From Erigeron canadensis (lineage: Eukaryota > Streptophyta > Magnoliopsida > Asterales > Asteraceae), in the NCBI RefSeq assembly GCF_010389155.1, contig NC_057763.1, positions 46,606,645 to 46,670,644 of the forward strand: a stretch of 64,000 nucleotides of DNA, written 5' to 3'. The notes below the pieces were generated by a model, which saw only the letters and a list, made by a program, of their open reading frames with translations, ran no database searches and was not told where the DNA came from. The translations under genes were made by a program, and so were the position numbers. This document shows, piece after piece, positions 47,689 through 60,257 of the stretch (within the stretch, counting starts at the first letter, position 1; each line of letters opens with the position of its first letter).

Positions 47689-48838
47689 TAGCAAACTTAA
47701 CTAATACTCGGTAATCAATAACATGTATTAATGTTAATTACAGTAACTTGCATTAAACAACTTGTACTTTTCATATTAAAAGTTCATCCCCTGATTTTCA
47801 TAGTAAATGTACAAATAATTTATACACTTTAAACACAGCTCCAATGACTGTATTTAGCAAATCTCATAAAGTCACCTATGTGGCTATGTCCCATTATGTT
47901 GATTTGTCCGTTACGAACAGTCGGATGAAGTTTTAAAAAAACAAACGAAGATACGAATAGCCGGCCAATCGAATTTACAAAACTACAACCACTTACTAAA
48001 TATAGGAATTAAGATAAACATTGAATTACCAAGTATACCCTTTATGAAATGTATATCTACGCCTCTACGGAATAGTATAAAGTGGAATGGCTCGTGATGA
48101 GTGTGGGACCAAGGGACTAAGCTGTAAAAGTGCAAAAAGTTTAATTACAAATCACGCGTTTCCCCGAATTCCAGCCCACCGACGGCCCATTAACTATAAC
48201 TACCTCCCTCTTTATCCAGTATCCCATTCACCGATAACTATCCTTTTTTCCCTCCACGTCATATTTCATCACGTCAGCATCTTTCTAAATTTCAACAAAA
48301 AATTATAATGAAAAAAATTAATAGTCGTAAAGAACCACTTTTTCACCACTAGTTTTAGCATTTTAAACCTTATCTATACATATAGTGTTTTTTTTTCTTC
48401 TTATTATAATTCTTTTCGTATACATGTAATGTAATGTAGCAACAGCCAATGAGTGGTAACTTGAAGAAGTTATTCTTAATAAGTGAATATACTATCCGAG
48501 ATTCGTTAATTTCTGTAAAACTTTATAAGTAACTATATATTATTAGTGGTATTAAAACTGATTATCAAAAATATTTTTTTTAATTTTTTTGTCCACAAGG
48601 TAAAAAAATGATCATTTTTGGATAAACGATTATATATTTAAAAAAATATATTTTATTTATTATACTTAAACATATGTTTAATGCTGTCAAAAAAAAACAA
48701 CATATGTTTATTGGACACAAGTTGGGAAAACCGATGGGTATAAAGAAAATTACTTTTTTTTTTTTTGGTTTTCCCTTATGCTTGATAAACAACATGACAA
48801 GAAAAAATTTCAAATATAAAAAATGATGAGAGTAGAAA
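47684..48838. other. Intergenic DNA
   Basis: A patch at 48080-48260 is less AT-rich but has no recognisable coding. Otherwise AT-rich. Confidence 0.45.
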
Positions 48839-48860
48839 TATATATATATATATATATATA

Positions 48861-49064
48861 TAGGTTTTAGGTAAAATAAAACAATTATTAAAGTTAAACA
48901 AATAAAACAATAAGTTTTTCTTTAGTGATAGCCATCATGCATCATAAAAATCATCTTACATCAATTGCTTCGTGAATCTCCGTGCATCAATTTAACCACA
49001 ATCTAATGGTCAAGATTTTGTTTTATTTGTTTTACCTTAATAATTGTTTTACAATACCTAACCC

Positions 49065-49066
<2 letters not shown>
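48861..49066. repeat. (TA)n-bounded element, family F
   Basis: Termini GGTTTTAGGTAAAATAAAAC and the complement of GGGGTTAGGTATTGTAAAAC. Arms share AACAATTATTAA and AAACAAATAAAACA. (TA)n lies before it (48838-48860); (CT)n then (TA)n lie after it (49067-49100). Confidence 0.8.
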
Positions 49067-49100
<34 letters not shown>

Positions 49101-49101
<1 letters not shown>

Positions 49102-50121
49102 CTAGTTCTAATATGCCTCATACATGATTCGTGAGTATGACATAAATTGTGATTAAAGTAACTGATGATCGGAGCTAAATTATAATAAACAGTAAATATA
49201 ATACTCATATATGTTTAGTTAGAGTTTTGGATTTATCTTAAATTTTTACAATCACATCCAAATTGGAACTAGTAAGCATACTAAATAACGACAAATATCA
49301 TTGTGATTTCGGATAGTAAACTCAAATCTTTGAAATCTTAAGTAATATGAGTTGAATAATTGAGAAAGAAAAATGGACAATTTTATTAATGAGAAAACAA
49401 TCAATAAAATAAGGTTATAATGTGTTTTGTATCTATAAACTAATGGTTAGACTTTAATTCGAAGTCTAATAAGAAGATTGAATCTATATACAATTAAAAA
49501 AGCTAACTTAATAAAACAAATGAATTAAAAGGACACGTTATCGATCAATAATTACGCCAAATGTCGTTTCAAAAACATCTCAATCATGTTTTAATTTATT
49601 AGTAGATATACTCGTATTAACTTATTTCCAACCAGGTTACCTACTTTAAATGCAAAAAAGCACAACGGTTACATAGATAACATATTTTATATTAAGTGAA
49701 AAAAGCTTTAATACGAAATCATTATAGTTGGAAAAAATAACTTTATAATAGTCAAAAGAAATTCGAGACTGTATATCTGTTGGATATATCCAAATAATGA
49801 CTTTTTAGTCACACACATGATCAAAGCATATGACTTTCATTTCTATCACACCCATATATATTTTCTGACCAAAACCAATATTTTAACCATAATATTCAAG
49901 CTGCCCATATTCGATCTTTATCATAAAATCATGTACATTTTTCTATCATTAGTATGTGTATTTCCTGTGTTTCAATCTGATCCATTTAATACTTTTGTGT
50001 TGAGGACTAATAAATAGTTTAGAGAAAAGAAATGCACATAATTAATTATCAACATTATAGATAATATATATGTATTATATGTAAAGGAAAAAATTTATGT
50101 GAAAACTGTTTTGTAGTTTAA
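49101..50121. other. AT-rich intergenic DNA
   Basis: No gene is seen. Short open frames have no known match. Confidence 0.5.
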
Positions 50122-50632
50122 ATGTTAATTCGAGTTAGACTAAATTAAATATGTAAATTAAGTCGGGTTTTACTTGTAGTGCAAGTTAAGTAACCGACTA
50201 ATATGGAATGTCTAGTTGTGTCGAATTTGTATTAGACTAGGATTCCTCCTAGATTGTCCCCTCCTCTATATAAATATAGAGAACGGGGGAGCCGATTACA
50301 ATGTACGTACCATCAAAAACGAATTAAAGGTTTGGTAAATAAACAAGGATAATTCGGTCTCTCTATTCTCTTAGTCTTTCGGTTTTCTTCCGTATTCTTT
50401 CTGAATAAAACCAAGGGATTCTCGGGGTTGTCGGTTCGTGAGGAGATTCACAAGTCACGAACCATCTGCTTAATAGCTTACATTAATTACATGGTATTTA
50501 TTTAAGCAGCTTAAGCATATATACGGTGTTTGGTTTATTTACCTTAGTTCAAGTTCGACATTGTTACGGTGTCCAAATTTAAGTGTTGACGGTTAAACTT
50601 AGCTTTTGTTGGGAGGTCTAAAATCCAACAAG
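50122..50632 (+). mobile_element. Probable solo LTR (Ty1/copia-like)
   Basis: Begins near TGTTAATTCGAG and ends AAAATCCAACA. It contains a TATA-like CTCTATATAAATATAGAG at 50262 followed by a T/C-rich leader, which looks like an LTR promoter. No primer-binding site or polyprotein follows, so it appears to be solo. The exact left edge and target duplication are unclear. Confidence 0.45.
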
Positions 50633-51049
50633 TTTGTATTTCAATAAGCATACAAATCTTTAAATTATAACTTAATAAACTGATATGTTCATATGTGGAA
50701 TATAAATGTTAATATTTCGCTCATATACGAAGATATCAAGTTATACATAATTTTACATGTTTTTGTTAAAAAAAATTTGTTTTCATATCAACTTTTATTA
50801 TGTTTTCACGTGCAAGTGAAGTTATTCACTTGAGATTTTATACGTAATTTTAAAGTTCTCACAATTTTCGTATATATAAACGTCTCGCAAGAACTTTCCC
50901 CCATATATATGAGGTTATTGTAATAAAAGTACGTATTTAAATAAACAAATATAATTAATAAGATCATGATCATCAAACATTGACACAAATATTCATAGAC
51001 CACAAGTATGCATATTGATTGCACAGAGATTAATTTATTGGATTTTTAT

Positions 51050-51360
51050 CATTTGAAAACTAAAATTTTTGTGAAAACTATAAAACTGCCAAAATACACT
51101 GTGATCTGAATTTAACACAATGTGTTTTTAATATGCTTTTCGAAAATACATTGTGTTAAGTTCATATCACAGTGTGTTTGAAAATTTTTCCGATTTACAA
51201 CGCTATCAAAAACACACCGTGATTTAAAACTTAACACAACGTATTTTAGGTTACAAAATAAAAACACATTGTGTTTTATAAAAACACATTGTGTTAAATT
51301 TAGATCACAGTGTGTTTTGGTCAGTTTTTTAGTTTTCACAAAAAATTTAGTTTTCAAATG
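51050..51360. repeat. Fold-back element built of repeated TTAACACAATGTG-type modules
   Basis: The arms pair over about 75 bp with few mismatches: CATTTGAAAACTAAA at both ends. The same short modules, CACTGTGAT and AACACAATGTG, recur in both orientations in the interior. No coding. Confidence 0.85.
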
Positions 51361-51420
51361 AATATTTCACTTAATTTATTATACACAACGATTTTCAATG
51401 AATTTTTTTTATTTATTTTT

Positions 51421-52394
51421 GAGTTAATTGCATAAAACGTCCATGTGATCTACACAAATTCGTGGTTTACGTACATCCCTGCAAGTTTTTTTTAGCGCTT
51501 TTCATCCCTGTTTCAAGTACGAGTATTATTAACAAATTACATCCTTTTCGTTAACACCATTAGTTTTGAGCCGTTAACATGTTGTACGTGCCATACATGT
51601 GAGGGCTTTTCTTTCTTCACATGGACGTTTTATTCAACTTGGTATGCAAACCACAAAGATGTTTTATTCAAATAACTTTTTATTTTCATTTTTATACTTT
51701 TTTTGTAAGATTATTACTTATAGATGATACAAACCACATAGACGTTTTATACTTCTTTTTTTCGCTTTTGTACGTTTTATGCAAACCACAGGAGGTGTTT
51801 TCGGTTTTTTAAAACATATGATTAAAAAAGAGATTATTACATGTGGATATAACTAACAATGACTAAATATTTATGTTATTAAAAGTTTCGTTAAATGTAG
51901 ATGTCATGCAATGAACTTTCACATCCTGGTTATTGGATGTACCCGACTAATCAAAAACCTACAAAGTGACATCTTATATTGTTGTCACATATACCTAAGT
52001 ACAAATAACTGAGATATGAAAGTTTATTATATGAGATTGACATATACGAGATTTTAAATAACATAGACATTTAGTCATAGTTAATTGCATTTATAAGTAA
52101 TAATCTTATAAAAAAATTATAAGAATGAAAAAAAAAAGAAGTTATTTACATAAAACGTCCATGTAGTTTGCATACAACTTGCAAAAAACGTCTCTGTAAA
52201 GAAGGAAAAGACGAAAAAGCACTTACATGTGGGGTACGTGCAACATGTTAACGGCTCAAAACTAATGGCGTTATTGAAAATGATGTATTTTGCTAATAAT
52301 ACTTGAAACAGGGATGAAAAACGCTAAAAAAAGCTTGCAGGGATATAAACCACGAATTTGTGTAAACCACGGAAACGTTTTATGCAATTAACTC
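51421..52394. repeat. Fold-back element (MULE-like) with a nested family A MITE
   Basis: Termini GAGTTAATTGCATAAAACGT and the complement of GAGTTAATTGCATAAAACGT. Arms run about 240 bp and share CAGGGATGAAAA and ATGTTAACGGCTCAAAACTA. A 9-bp flank TTTATTTTT is matched by TTTATTATT (8 of 9), as expected of Mutator-like elements. The family A MITE at 51831-52105 is inserted in the centre. Confidence 0.85.
51831..52105. repeat. Family A MITE nested in the 51421-52394 element
   Basis: Same family as 1-264, with AGATTATTAC at both ends in inverted orientation and shared core CACATATACCTA. Nesting shows it is younger than its host element. Confidence 0.85.
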
Positions 52395-53628
52395 TTTATT
52401 ATTTTATTTTAACAATTTATCAATTCATTCATGCATGGACTAGAGTAATACGCATAATAATCTCTAGAAATTGACTTACATGATATTTAATAATTACGTA
52501 TATGATTTTATTATACAAACTTTGAGAAAATATTTTATTAAGTTACCCAATTTAATTAGTTAAGTTGAAGAAATATGATCTTTGATTTAAAAACAAGGAT
52601 TAAAATTAAAATTAATTTTTAATTTTAACTGTTGATTTTAAATTTAAGATTGCTTAATTTGACCTGTCAAGTTAACTTGAGGTGATCTTCACGTACAAAC
52701 TTACTTTATAATTCTTGTCTTGTTAATACGTATGCATTTTTGCATGCATGTACTAGCCACTTTATTACATGCCAACCTCAAACGTTGACTTCTAAATATA
52801 TAGCCAGTAACTCAACGAATTCACATTGCCCAAACTTAACTATCTCTGCCGTCTATATAAAGAAAGTAACTTTCAATAGTGTTTTTCATGAGTTTTAGTT
52901 ACTAATACCATCTTTGATGGTGTATAGGGGTTGAAATTTAAATAAATTTATCCCTACCAAAGATAAATAGGCTGTTTTCAGGTTCTACAATAAGTAGAAA
53001 ATGACCTCCAATCTTGCTGGGCATAAGGATCGAATTATTGACCTCTGTATCCAGAAGTAAGAGCTCCAACCACTGATCTAACCTAGCTAGTTATCTCTGC
53101 CATCTATATATATACTTATTTTATTATATTACTAAACAAATCTTTTTTTAAATTTTAAAATTGAACTAAAATTTCGATATTAATTTTAAGTTTCAACAAT
53201 TTATCAAAATTACATCTATATGTATACTTATATTATTATATATTATAAAACAAATTTCTTTTTAAATTTTAACATTAAACTAAAATTTCAATTAATATTA
53301 ATTTTAAGGTTAAACAGTTTATCAAAATTACATTATATCAATAACCTAAACTATTAACCACCACCACCCGTACATGTCGTAGCCAACGTTATCTCCTCAC
53401 ACCACCACAATTATCACCGCCGCCCTTACACTACCGCTGCATCGCGGGGACCTAACTTTAGTAAGGATAAATTGTTTTTCTAATTAATTAGCGCGTTTAC
53501 ATTTTTACAAGTAGTGTAATTTTCTCTGCTCAAGAAAGGAATATAAATCTATTTAATTTTCAACACTTACTAAAATCATATGCGAGATAAATTATAGTCC
53601 ATATGTACCTCTGATCAGGCTCTCATAT
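52395..53628. other. Intergenic DNA
   Basis: AT-rich, containing a SINE-like piece (52985-53100). A short patch at 53340-53460 has CCACCACC-type repeats. No gene is seen. Confidence 0.5.
52985..53100 (-). mobile_element. SINE-like tRNA-derived head
   Basis: On the minus strand TTAGATCAGTGGTTGGAGC resembles an A box and GGTCAATAATTCGATCC a B box. The 3' body is not resolved. Confidence 0.5.
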
Positions 53629-53637
53629 TTAATGTAA

Positions 53638-54833
53638 GAGAAAATTACACTTTTGGTACCTCAAGTTAATAGCTATTGTACTTTTAGTCTTTAACTCAAA
53701 AAATTACAACTTTCATACCTAAAGTTTTGTGTTTTTTTCAGTTTTGGTACCACGTTCATACGGCGTTGATTTTTGCCGTTAACACCCTCACGTGTTTGGT
53801 ATTTTAGTCTTTTGACCCCCCTCTTTTTGAGAAAATTACACTTTTGATACCTCAAGTTGTCAATTTTTTCACTTTTGGTACCTCAAGTAGACAACATATT
53901 TTTATTACACTATCCAATTTTCATCTCACACATTAGCATCTATCAAACAATACACACTCAAAAATCAACACGCATTGCGATCATCCATATATCCATGTAT
54001 ATCTCTATACCATACCAAATACAATACATAAACATGCGTAAATAAATTCAAATCTCTTATTTGAATCATACACCACCATAAAGGGTTGCCGACTATCTCC
54101 CTCCCCACCAGGCAACACGACCTACACCTTAGCTAGATTTTCCGATCTAATCTTGTTTGTAGCAAATATATTCATCTATAACAGATTCCGTTCAGATCTC
54201 GTTTGTAGCAGACTCCGATCAAGTTTCGTTTGTAGCATATTCCAATCGAAGAATAGGGTAATTTAGGGGTGAGAGGGTTTTCAATAATATGAAGAAAAGA
54301 AATAGATGGTGGGTGCGTATTTCAGCGACATGAGTTTTTTCCGGTCATCGATCCACCAATGCATTCAGTTCCTCCACCATCATCCGTAATTACACCAACA
54401 TATAATATTTCAAGAATGGATACACACCATTGAGTGTTTTTTTAAGAGCCGTAAAAAAAAAAAAAATTCATGTGTGTTAATTTTTTAGTGTGTTATTTGA
54501 TAGATGCTAATATGTGAGTAGAAAATTGGAGAGTGTAATAAAAATATGTTTGTCAAAAGTGAAAAACTTGACAACTTGAGATACCAAAAGTGAAAAAATT
54601 AACAACTTGGGGCATCAAAAGTGTAATTTTCTCAAAAAAAGGGGCCAAAAGACTAAAATACCCCTCACGTGTTTGTCACGTGAGGGCGTTAACGGCAAAA
54701 ATTAACGCCGTATGAACGTGGTACCAAAACTGAAAAAAACACAAAACTTTAGGTATGAAAACTGCAATTTTTTGAGTTAGAGACTAAAAGTGCAAAAGTT
54801 GCCAACTTGAGGTACCAAAAGTGTAATATTCTC
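53638..54833. repeat. Long fold-back element (MULE-like), 1196 bp
   Basis: Arms of roughly 350 bp are near-perfect inverted copies. They share ACGTTCATACGGCGTT, CTCACGTGTTT and repeated CTTTTGGTACCTCAAGTT. It is flanked by TTAATGTAA (53629-53637) and TTAATGCAA (54834-54842), a 9-bp target duplication with one mismatch. The centre (53960-54430) has no coding. Non-autonomous. Confidence 0.9.
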
Positions 54834-54842
54834 TTAATGCAA

Positions 54843-55921
54843 TAATCCTTCTTTATTATAATAAGAAGAAGATATGAAAGCTATCGATAAGAATTATCTT
54901 GGACGTTAATTATATTTAAAGTTTTTTTTAATTTAAAGTAAGATTTTAACTAATTAATGAATCTATACTATATTATAAAACAGATTCCTTCCAGATTTTC
55001 AACATTGAGTTGAAATTTTCAATATTGATTTTAAGTACATCCCCAAATATCCCTCTCATCTATTATATATTTATCTAAAATAACCATAATACCCTTTATC
55101 TCTTCTCAAATCTCAACCAATCATCTTTTTTCTCTCTCCTCCATAAATCATTTATTCCTCCAATTCATTCAAAATCTTTTATCTCAAAAATCATACGTCG
55201 ATAAATTATAAAAATTGTATGGGTGTTCTTAAAATTTCATTCTCTTTCATTAGAGATGCCATTCGATATACTTTCGACGAATTTTTAAATCCGGGGCGGA
55301 GGCCGTAGGCATTTGACTATCACACTCTCTGACCTAGCTATCACCCCCACCATCTCACCGCCGCAATACGCGGGTACTTACTCTCGTGTTATTTAAAAGG
55401 AAACTATGATAATTAAATGTGTTTAAAATTTCAAAGCTATATTATTTGTAAAACTTAAGATAATCCATTAATTTTTTTTTCTTACTTTCGAAACAGATTA
55501 ATTATATTTATCTTATGATGCTGATTATATATATAATGTATCATTTAAAAAGACTACTTATTACTCAAAATTGATATACCCTCATCCTAGTATATACAAA
55601 GTTTTCTCAAAAACAAAACTAATTTTTGTCACTTTAAACAAACACAAAGCTGTATATATTAACACTGCCCACTTGTAAGTTTTATATTTACAAGTTGAAA
55701 ATCGATCGAAACTTTAAATTGATTTTGAAATGTGAATAGCGCCCCAAAGGAGGTACTATATTGCTCGTATTATTTTTATAACAATAATAAATAAAGATAA
55801 TTAGAAAATATCGATCAATATAATGTCCAACTATACATTTTTAATATCTATCTTTGTTTCTTATTTTGATATTATTGCCAGCTACGAAAACCATAATCGT
55901 CAGATTTAATCCACACCAGAA
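54843..55921. other. Intergenic DNA and STP upstream region
   Basis: AT-rich. Contains no recognisable gene or element. Confidence 0.5.
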
Positions 55922-55945
55922 TATCTATATATACCCTTTATATAT
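55922..55945 (+). promoter_or_regulatory. Probable TATA region of the STP gene
   Basis: TATCTATATATACCC lies about 125 bp upstream of the STP start codon and is followed by a CT-rich leader (CTCTCTCCCCCTC). Confidence 0.45.
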
Positions 55946-56051
55946 ATTCACCAGTCTCAAACAATATACACTCTCTCCCCCTCTTCTTGTTCTTCGTTTC
56001 CATACGTTAATTTCATTTCCACTCCCTTAATAAGAAAACACAGTTGTCGTA

Positions 56052-58824
56052 ATGGCCGGCGGTGGCATACCGACCGCTCCCGGTGGTAATAAAGCTTACC
56101 CCGGCAACCTTACTCTTTATGTCACCTTTACTTGTGTTGTTGCTGCCATGGGTGGTCTCATTTTCGGTTACGATATTGGAATATCTGGTAATTATACGTA
56201 CATCTTTTCTTTATAAATTTTCTTTTTTTATATAATGTAATATCAAGGCCATCTCCCAAGTTTGATAGTGGAAAATGAGCCTATCTCTCTCTCTATATAT
56301 ATACGAGTATAACCAAATATATATATACATAAGAATTCCTATTAACTAAAGTAATTAGTAGAAAAAATAGATCATTTTTTAGATCTTACGGCATGATTCA
56401 ATTTAGTGTGGCCTTATACTTGTTGATAGTTTTTGGACATATATGGTCCTTAGGATTAACGTGTAATAAGACATCCTAATTTATCTTAAAAATAAGCCAA
56501 AATTAAGGACTTCATTTTGCAAAACTTTTTTTATATTTCTGTTTTTGAATTATTTTGAGATCATATGATTTATGTGTAGATAATGAATCTATCGTTTAAT
56601 TTATTTTTCCTATTATTAATTAAAAAGGGGGAGTGACATCAATGGATCCATTTCTAAAGAAGTTTTTCCCGTCGGTGTACCGGAAACAGAAAGACGATAC
56701 ATCTACAAACCAGTACTGTACGTTCGACAGTCAAACGTTGACCATGTTTACGTCATCTTTGTATCTTGCTGCTTTGTTGTCATCCTTGGTGGCATCGATC
56801 GTCACCCGGAAACTTGGCCGGAAACTTTCCATGCTGTTCGGCGGTGTCTTGTTTTGCGCCGGCGCTTTGCTTAACGGTTTTGCCCAAAAAGTTTGGATGC
56901 TTATCGTTGGTCGGATCCTTCTCGGGTTTGGTATCGGGTTTGCCAATCAGGTAGTTTTTTTCATTCTATATACAGTAACAAGTTAACAACGGTAGTTATT
57001 CCCGTAATATTAAACAGATGACATATATAGATATATGTTTTAAAAACCTTGTAAATAAAGTAATATATATCGTAATTATTTGTCATATGCTCGTATGTTT
57101 ATATTCAAAAAGTCATAAACTTTGAGGTCTATTTTACGTCTGACACAAATGTTTTAACTTTTTTGACCAATCTCACAGCTTGCTTTTGAAAGCAAATGTG
57201 TTTTCTGATGATTTCTTTTGTTTTGTTTTTTAGTATATTTGCTTCCAACTTGTGTCGAAAACAATAAAAGTTAAATTAAATTGTTGATTAAGTAAATACT
57301 TGGCTAATAAACTACTGTATAATAGATAAAAGTTGATAGAAATCAAGAAATTACTTTGTTTACCTTTTGGCTTTTGCACATGTTGTCACTTTGTTTGTTT
57401 CCAAATATTCCACCACAAAACGTTTACTTGTTGTGATTGCAACCCCCACATATAATTGACATTGACAATGACAACCCCAAACTTTATGATGCTGCTTTCA
57501 TAAGCAATAATAAGTTTTTTTTCTTGAATTTGTTACTCGTATTAATAATAATAATAAGAATAATGTTATTAATTGTTTTTTCTTGTTGCATTTCAGTCTG
57601 TGCCACTATATCTTTCGGAAATGGCACCATACAAGTATCGTGGGTCACTCAACATTGGTTTTCAGTTGTCGATCACAATCGGAATCTTGGTGGCTAATGT
57701 ATTGAACTACTTTTTTAACAAGATAGATGGAAATTTGGGTTGGAGGCTAAGTCTCGGGGGGGCCGTGGTCCCCGCTTTGATTATCACCGTGGGGTCCCTG
57801 ATCCTACCCGAGACTCCCAACTCAATGATCGAGCGTGGTCAGAAAGACGAGGCAAGAACAAGGCTCCGTAGAATCCGTGGTGTTGATGATGTCGACGAGG
57901 AGTTTAACGACTTGGTGTATGCTAGTGAAGAGTCTAGGAAAATTGAACATCCTTGGAGAAATTTGTTGCAAAAGAAATATAGGCCACAATTGACCATGGC
58001 TATAATGATCCCTTTCTTCCAACAGTTGACCGGGATTAATGTGATCATGTTTTATGCACCGGTTTTGTTTAAAACAATCGGGTTTAAAAGTGATGCTTCA
58101 CTTATGTCAGCCGTGATTACGGGTTCCGTAAATGTTCTAGCAACATGCGTTTCTATCTATGGTGTTGACAAATGGGGCCGAAGATTTCTTTTCCTTGAGG
58201 GAGGCATACAAATGCTTATCTGCCAGGTTTGTATTGACCACATACATTTACTAGAATTCGTGAATATTGTATAACTCATAATAATGCATATGGATTAATT
58301 ATGTTTTTCCCTTCCATCTGGTTGTAACTTGATTTTTGTGCAAATAGGTCGCGGTTGCAATATTCATAGGAATCAAATTTGGAGTAAATGGTGTGGCTGA
58401 TGATTTGCCCAAATGGTATGCGATACTGGTTGTGCTATTCATATGCATATACGTTGCTGGATTTGCGTGGTCATGGGGACCCTTAGGGTGGCTCGTGCCT
58501 AGTGAAATTTTCCCTCTGGAGATCCGATCAGCTGCCCAGAGTCTTAATGTTTCCGTTAACATGATTTTCACATTTATAATTGCTCAAATCTTCTTGACAA
58601 TGCTCTGTCATCTCAAATTTGGGCTTTTCCTCTTCTTTGCCTTTTGGGTCGTCGTGATGACAATCTTTGTGTACGTGTTCTTGCCCGAAACAAAGAACAT
58701 CCCAATCGAAGAAATGGTTATCGTGTGGAAGCAGCATTGGTTCTGGTCAAGATTCATGGGGGATGTCGATTACCATAGTGGATTTGAACTAAGCAAAGGA
58801 GGCGATGCGGTTAAGAAAGTATAA
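56052..58824 (+). CDS. STP: STP-type monosaccharide/H+ symporter
   Basis: Plasma-membrane major-facilitator protein that imports glucose and related hexoses with protons. Four exons: 56052-56187, 56628-56950, 57597-58226, 58348-58824; 521 aa, usual length, 12 predicted membrane segments. Family residues: [10 protein letters not shown] with the proton-coupling D41 (D42 in AtSTP10), C76 in NQYC and the later MLCHLKFG cysteine (the lid disulphide pair known from AtSTP10), [73 protein letters not shown] and FLPETKNIP. Overall it is closest, as I recall, to the STP1/STP12 clade. Intact. Which of STP1/12 it is depends on a tree; the neighbourhood suggests STP12. Confidence 0.95.
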
Positions 58825-59495
58825 TCGATCGCTACTAAAACCTATATCTTTTTCATGTTTTAGGAGGAACTTTGATTTTATCCATTAATTAATAGTGTTG
58901 CGTCTTAAGGTATCACTCTAGAAGAGAGTTTTATTTTCATGTTAAAGTATATATATATAAGCTCGTTTATGGTGTCAAAAAGGGTGAACATATATGTAAT
59001 TCGATTTTTGAATATTGTTTTCAAAGATTCATGGTAACAACCCCTTTAAGATATTTTCTATTGTGTACTTGTGGATAACTTTCTTTTCATACTTTCCGTT
59101 ACTATTTTCTGTTACTAAATAAAATTCAGTTAATATAACTTTTGTTTGTGAATTTATTAAGAAAAGATTTATTGATTGCAAAAGGTATAGTGTGTTGTAT
59201 GTGACAAAATGTTTATAACCAGCTCTATTAGAGTTTTGTGATCGACTTGAAAACTTTGTGCCAAAGATATAATATTGGGCATAGCTGTGTTGTTGATATC
59301 ATCCTTTTGCTTGCAATCAAAATTCTTATCGATTACTTCAAAGAAGAGAAGAACGTACCACTTAATGACTTTACTAGTCCAACAAGTCTTTAAGCTATTT
59401 ATATCTCGGAGAAAATGTTGCTAGAGTTGTCTATTAGTTGACCCAAAGGCCAAAACCACTAAACCAGTCAACTTAATTAGTTTTTATAACTATCT
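58825..59495. other. STP 3'UTR and downstream intergenic DNA
   Basis: No gene is seen. Confidence 0.5.
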
Positions 59496-59770
59496 AAGGG
59501 CATCTCCAATGAAGGTTGAGCAAAAGCTTTTTTTGAGTAAAAAAAGTCTTTTAAAAGTTTTTTATCATTGGAGTAAAAGACTTTTTTGAGGTAAAGGTTT
59601 GGGATTTTCAACCCTTTGAGCAAAAACTTTTTTTGGTTTAAGAGAGAAAAAAGCTTTATAAAAACCTTTCCATTGGAGTGAATAGCTTTTTTATAGGTTA
59701 AAAATAATGGAATGTGAATGTGTCAATATAAAAAATTATTGAAAGGTTTTTCCTATTGTGAATGTTCTAA
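59496..59770. repeat. MITE with AAGGGCATCTCCAATG terminus
   Basis: The left end AAGGGCATCTCCAATG and the right end, the complement of TTAGAACATTCACAATAGG, are similar inverted sequences. The interior has TTTTTTGAG-TAAA blocks. It looks like a hAT-type MITE; the target duplication is not resolved. Confidence 0.55.
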
Positions 59771-59994
59771 GTTAACGTGGTCATATACTCGGGAGGAGAT
59801 TATTTCAGTTTCCATTTGACAAGTTGGGGAGATCTTTATCAAAATTCAAGATTCAAAAATTTTGAATCTTAACCTTTAATTATAATCTCATGGTCAAGAT
59901 TTTTATTAATTTGAATTAACTTAAGGGGGTCTCTACCCCACAGACTCGAAGTTGGTTGATGTATTAACATTTGAATAGCAAGACCCAATGGATA

Positions 59995-60257
59995 CTCTAT
60001 CTGTCTTAGTTTAAATGTTTTATTTTGACTTTTAAAGTCTTCTGTTAACAATTTTGAACGTAAATATTTTTATTTTTATTATATGACACTTTATAAAATT
60101 TGTATCAATAAAAAATACATTGAAAACCCAATTTATTCATATATTATATTACTTAAAAGTTTTAATATAACACAAACAATAATATTTATATTAAAAGTTA
60201 TAAAAGAAAATTTTGAAAAATCAAACTTGGATGTTTAAATTAAGACGACGAAGGGAA
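59995..60257. repeat. Degenerate Stowaway-like MITE
   Basis: Left end CTCTATCTGTCTTAGTTTAA and right end the complement of TTCCCTTCGTCGTCTTAA, with TA flanks. It resembles the Stowaway consensus but has several changes. Confidence 0.6.

Noticed and set aside
48087..48308. 73-codon frame in a less AT-rich patch
   Set aside because: No family match and no neighbouring exon that could extend it.
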